Assembly: GCA_002329705.1 (NCBI GenBank)
Contig: DCUC01000029.1
Span: forward strand, 4,410-23,730
DNA length: 19,321 bases
Direction of reading: 5' to 3'
From: Caryophanales bacterium UBA1424
GTDB taxonomy: Bacteria; Bacillota_I; Bacilli_A; RFN20; CAG-826
Shown: in pieces, positions 14,891 through 19,321 of the stretch
How positions within the stretch are numbered: position 1 is the first letter of the stretch
How the letters are laid out: each line of letters starts with the position of its first letter
Position numbers and translations under genes: made by a program
The notes under the pieces: generated by a model
What the model was told of the DNA's origin: nothing
The model's database searches: none
Seen by the model: the letters and a program-made list of their open reading frames with translations, nothing else

Positions 14891-16736
14891 TAACTGGGCA
14901 ATCTTCACCGATGAAGTCAGGCGCGATCGGTTCGGGCTTTTTTATATATTTGCATGTCGGATAGTTACTGCAGGCGACAAAGGCGCCGTGACGGCTCTTT
15001 TTGATGACGAGAGGGCTTCCGCATTGCGGGCATGTCTCACCCGTTTCTTCCTCGGGTTCTTTATACATCGCTTGATAAACCTGCTGAACTTTTTGCTCAA
15101 ACGGACCATAGAAGTTGGTCAGCATCTCGAGGTGCTTGATTTTTCCGAATTGAATCTGGTCGAGTTCTGATTCCATCCTTGCGGTGTATTTTAAATCGGC
15201 AAACTCCGGAAAATACTTGGCGATGACGGTTGCCGTCTTTATGCCTTGCTCGGTGGCGCGAATGCCTTCTTTGGTCATCTCGATGTATTTGCGGGTGAGC
15301 AATAGTTTAATCGTCGAAGCATATGTCGATGGTCGTCCGATTCCGGCTTCTTCCATCAATTGCACGACTTTAGCTTCGCTATAGCGGGGGGGCGGAGTCG
15401 TAAATTTCTGAACTTTTTGCTTTTTTATTATCTTGAAAGTCATGCCTTTTTGCATGAGGGGGGTACATATCGTGTCAGCTTCATCGTCTTCGTAGAGGCG
15501 GCGATGCCCGTCGAAAAGAACCTTTTTGCTATCGAGTTTAAATTCGAGATTGCCACTTCTTAGAATCGCGGTTGAAACTTCTTCCTTGGCATCAGCCATG
15601 AGCGAGGCGAGGGCCCGGTTATAGATGAGACGGTATAGTTTCAATTGGTCGGGCGTTAAGTATTTGGCAACGCTTTCGGGCGTTCGATGATTCGCGGTCG
15701 GACGAATAGCTTCGTGGGCATCCTGACCAAGCGGCGTCGCTTTTTCTTTTTTGACGATTCCGATGTAGTTTTCTCCGAAATTTTCGGTGATATAATTGCG
15801 CGCTCTTTGAATGTAGGTATCGCTTAACCGCGTCGAGTCGGTGCGAATGTACGTGACGAGGCCAACGTGTTCATCACCGACGCTGAAGCCTTCATAAAGA
15901 CTTTGGGCAATCGAAGCCGTCTTTGATGTCGAAAAGCGAAAGCGATTGGAAGCTTCCTGCTGCAATGTCGAAGTTTTGAAAGGGGGTTTGCTCGGGACGA
16001 TGCGCACTTTTTTGATGATATCATCAAGCGTTAAGGTATCGCCGAGTAGAGCAAAGATTTTCTCAGCTTTTTCTTCATCACCTAAGTCGGGTGAGGAACC
16101 GTTGTATTTGGCGAGTTTAAGCGTATAGATCTTGCCGCATATTTCGACATCGGCTAAAATCTCCCAGTATTCTTCGGGGATGAATTTGTCGATTTCTTTT
16201 TCGTGATCCGTAATGATTTTTAATGTCGCGGACTGAACGCGCCCGGCCGAGGGCGAACGAAGTTTTTTCTGCATCAAAGCCGAGAGTTTAAAGCCGATGA
16301 CGCGGTCCAAGATGCGCCTCGTCTCCTGAGAATTAACCAAATTCATGTCGATCGTGCGCGGGGTTTTAATGGCCGACTGAATCGAATCGCGCGTGATCTC
16401 GTGAAATTCGAGGCGCTTCGTCTTATCAATTTTCAGTTTTAGCATATCGGCAAGGTGCCAGGCGATGGCTTCGCCTTCGCGATCAGGGTCGGTCGCCAGC
16501 AATATTTCTTCGGCTTTTTTGGCTTCCGATCGAATTTTTTCCCAAACAGCGCTCTTTTTGGGCATCAGTTTATAGTTAGGTTTAAAATTATTCTCGACAT
16601 CGATGCCGAGGCCGCCTTTGCCTGAGGTTGCCAAGTCACGTAAGTGACCTTGGGTCGCCAAAATAGTAAAGCCCGGGCCGAGATAACGGCTGAATGATTC
16701 ACTCTTTTTTGGCGATTCGACGATGACAAGTTTCAT
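14799..16736 (-). CDS. topA: DNA topoisomerase I, frameshifted near the C-terminus
   Basis: Type IA topoisomerase that relaxes negative supercoils. The TOPRIM domain has VESP (E7) and [10 protein letters not shown] (D83, D85, E87). The catalytic Y296 is in [22 protein letters not shown] (161-172) and [12 protein letters not shown] (465-476) are standard type IA motifs. The first zinc ribbon C569, C572, C589, C595 is complete. The frame is correct to V615, then reads about 30 unrelated residues and stops at 14799, cutting the second ribbon. One extra base at 14891 explains this; the rest lies at 14624-14890. The core is intact, so a shortened enzyme could still be active, since ribbon number varies in the family. 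The ATG at 16736 has GAGG 6 nt upstream and its own promoter (16763-16791). Could be a real mutation, an assembly error or, less likely, recoding. Confidence 0.93.
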   Translation of the reverse strand: MKLVIVESPKKSESFSRYLGPGFTILATQGHLRDLATSGKGGLGIDVENNFKPNYKLMPKKSAVWEKIRSEAKKAEEILLATDPDREGEAIAWHLADMLKLKIDKTKRLEFHEITRDSIQSAIKTPRTIDMNLVNSQETRRILDRVIGFKLSALMQKKLRSPSAGRVQSATLKIITDHEKEIDKFIPEEYWEILADVEICGKIYTLKLAKYNGSSPDLGDEEKAEKIFALLGDTLTLDDIIKKVRIVPSKPPFKTSTLQQEASNRFRFSTSKTASIAQSLYEGFSVGDEHVGLVTYIRTDSTRLSDTYIQRARNYITENFGENYIGIVKKEKATPLGQDAHEAIRPTANHRTPESVAKYLTPDQLKLYRLIYNRALASLMADAKEEVSTAILRSGNLEFKLDSKKVLFDGHRRLYEDDEADTICTPLMQKGMTFKIIKKQKVQKFTTPPPRYSEAKVVQLMEEAGIGRPSTYASTIKLLLTRKYIEMTKEGIRATEQGIKTATVIAKYFPEFADLKYTARMESELDQIQFGKIKHLEMLTNFYGPFEQKVQQVYQAMYKEPEEETGETCPQCGSPLVIKKSRHGAFVACSNYPTCKYIKKPEPIAPDFIGEDCPVMWQASFASQIWQEQVIYCLQRLSIMHIFAQ

Positions 16737-16762
16737 GGAGGTCCTCAGTTGTACAATTGATA

Positions 16763-16791
16763 AATATAGATACCCCCGCCATCTTTGTCAA
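16763..16791 (-). promoter_or_regulatory. sigma-A-type promoter of topA
   Basis: A perfect TTGACA (16786-16791), a 17-nt spacer and TATATT (16763-16768, 5 of 6) read on the minus strand. Initiation near 16756 gives a leader of about 20 nt carrying GAGG. It is the best promoter in the window and lies in the 111-base gap after dprA. A GC-rich spacer GGCGGGGG is notable, because topA promoters in other bacteria respond to supercoiling; that is an inference only. Confidence 0.85.
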
Positions 16792-16847
16792 TCGCTTTGA
16801 TGTGTGCTTTTTTTCTTAAAGTAAATACTTATTTCCTTTAAAGATAA

Positions 16848-17660
16848 TCAGTTATATTTTTGAGCATCCCGCATTTCCTTACCGACGATGTCAACTCCCA
16901 TCTCTTCATAGACATCATTGGCGTTTTCGACTAATTTAGCCCCTTGTTTAATAAGGCTGTTGCAGGCTGACGAGATATCGGCGGGATAAGGAACGCAGCA
17001 GACATCGCGCCCTTGCGAAAGGGCATAGCTGACGGTAATCAGCGTTCCTGATTTTAAGTCGGCCTCACCAACGACCACCGACTTGGCCAGCATGGCAATG
17101 ATGCGATTGCGGAGCGGAAATTGGCTGTGGTCGGGTTCGACGCGATTCGGGTATTCGCTGATTAGAAGGTGATTCTCTTTGATGCTTCGATATAATTCGA
17201 TGTTTTCGCGGGGGTAGCAATAGTCGATGCCCGAACCGAGGACGGCGATGGTTTTTCCTTTGGCGTTAATCGCCGTTTCGTGAGCGACGGTGTCGATGCC
17301 TTTTGCCATTCCCGAAATGATGACCATCTTTTTAGCTAAGTCGGAGACGATGAGGCGCGCCATCTTCTTTCCGTATTCGCTGGCTTTGCGGCTGCCGATG
17401 AAGGCAACGGTTTCCTGAGGGTGATCTAAAAGGCTCAAATCGCCGTAGTAAAAAAGGACAAACGGGGGCTTGTGGGCTTGTTTGAGATGGTCGGGATAGT
17501 TTTTATCAATAATTGTGATCGCATTAGCCTTAAGAGTTGCCAGCAAATCCGTAAAGGCCATATCGTCAATCGGCTCTTTGCGTTTGATCGCTCCATAAAT
17601 ATCGTCCCAGTTGCCCTTATACTTCATCGCCAAGTAAATCAAAATATCTCTTCCGGTCAT
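16848..17660 (-). CDS. dprA: DNA processing protein DprA/Smf
   Basis: Single-stranded-DNA-binding protein that loads RecA on incoming DNA in natural transformation; widely kept in bacteria not known to be competent. The 270 aa comprise a short N-terminal helical region (about 1-60) and the Rossmann-like core: FIGSRKAS (87-94), SGMAKGIDTVAHE (116-128), LGSGIDYCYP (141-150), FPLRNRIIA (181-189), KSGTLITVSYAL (203-214) and NSLIKQGAKLV (224-234). No C-terminal winged helix is present. The ATG at 17660 has GGAGG 6 nt upstream, but that site lies in a hairpin (17661-17690). Ends in TGA. The rest of the 111-base gap to topA holds an AT-rich inverted repeat (about 16816-16841) without a U run, and the topA promoter. 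Confidence 0.96.
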   Translation of the reverse strand: MTGRDILIYLAMKYKGNWDDIYGAIKRKEPIDDMAFTDLLATLKANAITIIDKNYPDHLKQAHKPPFVLFYYGDLSLLDHPQETVAFIGSRKASEYGKKMARLIVSDLAKKMVIISGMAKGIDTVAHETAINAKGKTIAVLGSGIDYCYPRENIELYRSIKENHLLISEYPNRVEPDHSQFPLRNRIIAMLAKSVVVGEADLKSGTLITVSYALSQGRDVCCVPYPADISSACNSLIKQGAKLVENANDVYEEMGVDIVGKEMRDAQKYN

Positions 17661-17690
17661 AAAAAACCTCCACTTGATATATAAGGGAGG
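17661..17690 (-). promoter_or_regulatory. hairpin plus U run whose 3' arm is the dprA Shine-Dalgarno site
   Basis: The minus strand reads CCTCC-CTT, a 7-nt loop, then AAG-T-GGAGG and six T before the ATG. That is 8 bp with one bulged T (17667-17671 with 17686-17690; 17673-17675 with 17683-17685). It has the form of an intrinsic terminator after rnhB, and at the same time it buries the GGAGG that initiates dprA. Folding would therefore lower dprA expression at transcription, translation, or both. It starts 22 nt after the rnhB stop, too far for a terminating ribosome to melt reliably. Confidence 0.65.
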
Positions 17691-17712
17691 ATTCCGCCTT
17701 TTGGAAGAATAT

Positions 17713-18336
17713 TTATAAGAGGGAAATTTTTTCGATTAAACAGCGGGCAACCGGGCCATAAGTATAGCGATGTAAGCCTTTAATCGGACCGTGGTGGCGA
17801 AGAGCCTCAAGATGGGCTTTGGTCGGATAGCCTTTATTGTTTTTAAAGTGATATTCAGGATAGCGTTTATCAAAATCGAGCATGATATCGTCACGAATGA
17901 CTTTGGCGACGATGGAAGCCGCGGCGATTGCCCGCACTTTGGCGTCGCCTTTAATGATGTCATAAACCGGAATGTCATAGCCGTCGAGGGGCATGGCGTC
18001 GGTCATGATGCAGTCGACCGGCACGTCCAGTTGCCCGATGGCAATTTTCATCGCCAATTTTGTGGCTTGATAGATGTTGACTTCGTCGATGGTTTCAGGG
18101 CTTACGATGCCGATGCCATACGACAGGCAATGAGCGATGATGTCCTGAAAAAGAATCCGCCTTTTCTTATCGGATAATTGCTTCGAATCATTAACCTCAT
18201 TATTTAAATACGCGCGTGGGAGCACGACGGCACACGCGACCACGGGACCGGCCAGCGGGCCGCGGCCGGCTTCATCGACACCGGCAATGTTGCTTATTTC
18301 CGCGGAATAGTATTCGTCTTCAAAGGTTAAAAGCAT
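17713..18336 (-). CDS. rnhB: ribonuclease HII
   Basis: Cuts the RNA strand of RNA-DNA hybrids and removes single ribonucleotides misincorporated in DNA. From the ATG at 18336 it is 207 aa, a normal RNase HII without the long N-terminal domain of RNase HIII. IAGVDEAGRGPLAGPVVACA gives the first two carboxylates (D21, E22) and the GRG loop. NDSKQLS (49-55), TDAMPL with D113, SIVAKVIRDDIM (141-152) and NKGYPTKAH (167-175) complete the family signature. The frame is open to a TTG at 18351, but that lies inside rbgA; the ATG comes one base after the rbgA stop (TAGCATG). No Shine-Dalgarno site is seen, so translation probably depends on coupling to rbgA. The same order (ylqF-rnhB) occurs in B. subtilis. 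Confidence 0.96.
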   Translation of the reverse strand: MLLTFEDEYYSAEISNIAGVDEAGRGPLAGPVVACAVVLPRAYLNNEVNDSKQLSDKKRRILFQDIIAHCLSYGIGIVSPETIDEVNIYQATKLAMKIAIGQLDVPVDCIMTDAMPLDGYDIPVYDIIKGDAKVRAIAAASIVAKVIRDDIMLDFDKRYPEYHFKNNKGYPTKAHLEALRHHGPIKGLHRYTYGPVARCLIEKISLL

Positions 18337-18337
18337 G

Positions 18338-19183
18338 CTAGATGGTTTCAAGGCTGAGACGAGTGATTTTGCCGTTGCGAAAATCGCTTAACAGCATCAT
18401 TATGGCCCGGTTCAGATTTGGCTGTCCGCCTTCGATCACACCGGCGCCGCGGCCAATTTCGGCGATGATTGCCGGCGCATCTTTTTGTGATGTATTCGAT
18501 AAAGCATAGGCGGATTCAAGGGAACCGGGGTGTTTTACCTTTAAATAATTAACGATTTTATTAGCGAGTTCTTCTTTCGGAAGGATTTCTTCTTTAACCA
18601 TTCCGAGCAAAGCTAAATTGACGGCCAGATCGGCATGTTCAAATTTCATCGGCAGAATTCCGGGGGTATCCAAGAGCTCAAATTGATTGCCGACTTTGAT
18701 CCACTGCTGGGCCTTTGTTTTGCCCGGGCGGTTTTCGACTTGGGCCGCCCTCTTTTTGGCCAGCTTGTTAATGAGGGTTGATTTACCGACGTTCGGGACG
18801 CCGACGACCATTATCCTCAAAGGTTGGGGTTTCATGCCGCGCGCGGCTTCTTTTTGCCGTTTTTCGCTGTCTGAGGAGGCAATTGCCTTAATCAGCCGGA
18901 CGATATCCTGCGCGGCGGTCAGGTTGACGCTGATCGCCATCTGACCGTGCGAAGTAAAATGTTCTATCCATCTTGTGGTTTCGCTCTCGATGGCTAAATC
19001 ACTTTTTGTCAAAACGATGAGTCGCTTGCGGTTTTGAAGTTGTCGGATGACATCTTCATTGGCCGAACTTAAAACGGCGCGAGCGTCGCGAAGTTCGACG
19101 ACGAGGTCGACTAACGCGGCCTTAGCGCCGATTTCGCGCAAAGCGCGATTCATATGACCGGGAAACCAGTGAATATTAGGCAT
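18338..19183 (-). CDS. rbgA: ribosome biogenesis GTPase RbgA (YlqF)
   Basis: Circularly permuted GTPase needed for late 50S assembly in Gram-positives. The 281 aa begin IHWFPGHMNRALREI, the RbgA/YlqF N-terminal signature. The permuted order is visible: G4 first as TKSD (59-62), then G1 GVPNVGKST (128-136), the G2-region NRPGKTKAQQW (151-161) and G3 LDTPGI (171-176). The C-terminal helical RNA-binding domain (about 200-281) has GRGAGVIEGGQPN and ends FRNGKITRLSLE. G4 is usually NKxD; threonine replaces asparagine here. The ATG at 19183 has AGGTGG 4 nt upstream and overlaps the previous gene's stop by 8 nt. Upstream in B. subtilis lies rplS, which this preceding gene does not resemble. Confidence 0.95.
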   Translation of the reverse strand: MPNIHWFPGHMNRALREIGAKAALVDLVVELRDARAVLSSANEDVIRQLQNRKRLIVLTKSDLAIESETTRWIEHFTSHGQMAISVNLTAAQDIVRLIKAIASSDSEKRQKEAARGMKPQPLRIMVVGVPNVGKSTLINKLAKKRAAQVENRPGKTKAQQWIKVGNQFELLDTPGILPMKFEHADLAVNLALLGMVKEEILPKEELANKIVNYLKVKHPGSLESAYALSNTSQKDAPAIIAEIGRGAGVIEGGQPNLNRAIMMLLSDFRNGKITRLSLETI

Positions 19184-19321
19184 CTCTCCACCTCAGCGAC
19201 TGCGGCCACATAAAGCGGACGCGTCCGGCCTGGCACGCCTTGCCGGGTTCGCACACCAAAGTGCATGTTCCTTCGAGGGCGATGGCCACCCCTTCAATCC
19301 ATTCATATTTAATAGGCCCAT
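19176..19321 (-). CDS. C-terminal end of an unidentified protein (partial)
   Basis: A frame open from the window edge to TAA at 19176 gives 47 residues, including YEWIEGVAIALEGTCTLVCE, followed by a third cysteine (GKACQAG) and VRFMWPQ, ending RWRDA. The other two frames in this stretch hit stops. The 8-nt overlap with rbgA resembles the neighbouring uppS-cdsA and trmFO-xerC junctions, which supports a real gene. I do not recognise the family; three cysteines in a short span (CTLVC, then C six residues later) are its only visible feature. It is not the L19 C-terminus, which precedes ylqF in B. subtilis. Confidence 0.6.
   Translation of the reverse strand, partial: GPIKYEWIEGVAIALEGTCTLVCEPGKACQAGRVRFMWPQSLRWRDA

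Noticed and set aside
14624..14908. A stand-alone 94-residue zinc-ribbon protein starting at a GTG
   Set aside because: It overlaps topA, has no ribosome-binding site, and its sequence continues the broken TopA zinc ribbon exactly. It is the displaced TopA tail.
16816..16841. AT-rich inverted repeat after dprA as an intrinsic terminator
   Set aside because: The arms TTAAAG/CTTTAA and AAAT/ATTT can pair, but on the minus strand the hairpin is followed by a run of A, not U. No terminator function is supported.
17791..18177. Plus-strand open frame of 128 codons opposite rnhB
   Set aside because: It is antisense to a confident RNase HII gene, resembles no family, and has no promoter or ribosome-binding site. 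Similar shadow frames lie opposite polC (for example 3285-3608) and reflect codon bias.

Overview
The window looks like a core housekeeping segment from a low-GC-lineage bacterium (Bacillota, class Bacilli in the broad sense). Supporting signs are a Gram-positive PolC replicase, strong Shine-Dalgarno sites, and a gene order matching the Bacillus subtilis stretch ylqF-rnhB-dprA-topA-trmFO-xerC ... rpsB-tsf-pyrH-frr-uppS-cdsA-dxr-rasP-polC. Compared with B. subtilis (recalled, not searched), sucCD, clpQ-clpY-codY with the following motility block, and proS are missing. That compaction fits a reduced-genome relative of the Erysipelotrichia/RF39/Acholeplasma type, but I cannot fix the taxon. UGA is a normal stop (cdsA and dprA end on it), so this is not a mycoplasma with UGA as tryptophan. 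Every supported gene lies on the minus strand, so transcription runs from high to low coordinates.

Layout in the direction of transcription. (1) 19321-16848: the tail of an unrecognised protein, the ribosome-assembly GTPase rbgA, rnhB and dprA. A hairpin followed by six U precedes dprA, and its 3' arm is the dprA ribosome-binding site. (2) 16791-14594: topA with its own near-consensus promoter and a hairpin terminator. topA carries a one-base frameshift between its second and third zinc-ribbon cysteine pairs. (3) 14590-12341: trmFO and xerC overlap by 8 nt and end at a strong terminator. (4) 12336-8848: a good promoter, a roughly 120-nt structured leader, then rpsB-tsf-pyrH-frr and a terminator. 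An attenuator-like hairpin lies between tsf and pyrH. (5) 8820-132: uppS-cdsA-dxr-rseP-polC, tightly overlapping. (6) 124-24: a proline tRNA with its own -10-like box.

Functionally the window joins translation (S2, EF-Ts, RRF, RbgA, TrmFO, tRNA-Pro), DNA replication and maintenance (PolC, TopA, RNase HII, XerC-type recombinase, DprA) and envelope building: Dxr to isoprenoid precursors, UppS to undecaprenyl diphosphate, CdsA to CDP-diacylglycerol, and the RseP intramembrane protease. PyrH supplies UDP.

No mobile element, CRISPR array, defence system or new gene cluster is visible. The points worth a second look are regulatory RNA architecture (rpsB leader, pyrH and dprA hairpins, two candidate leaderless genes) and the topA frameshift. 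No stretch over 300 bases lacks a gene; the longest gap is 12178-12387, holding the rpsB leader, promoter and xerC terminator.
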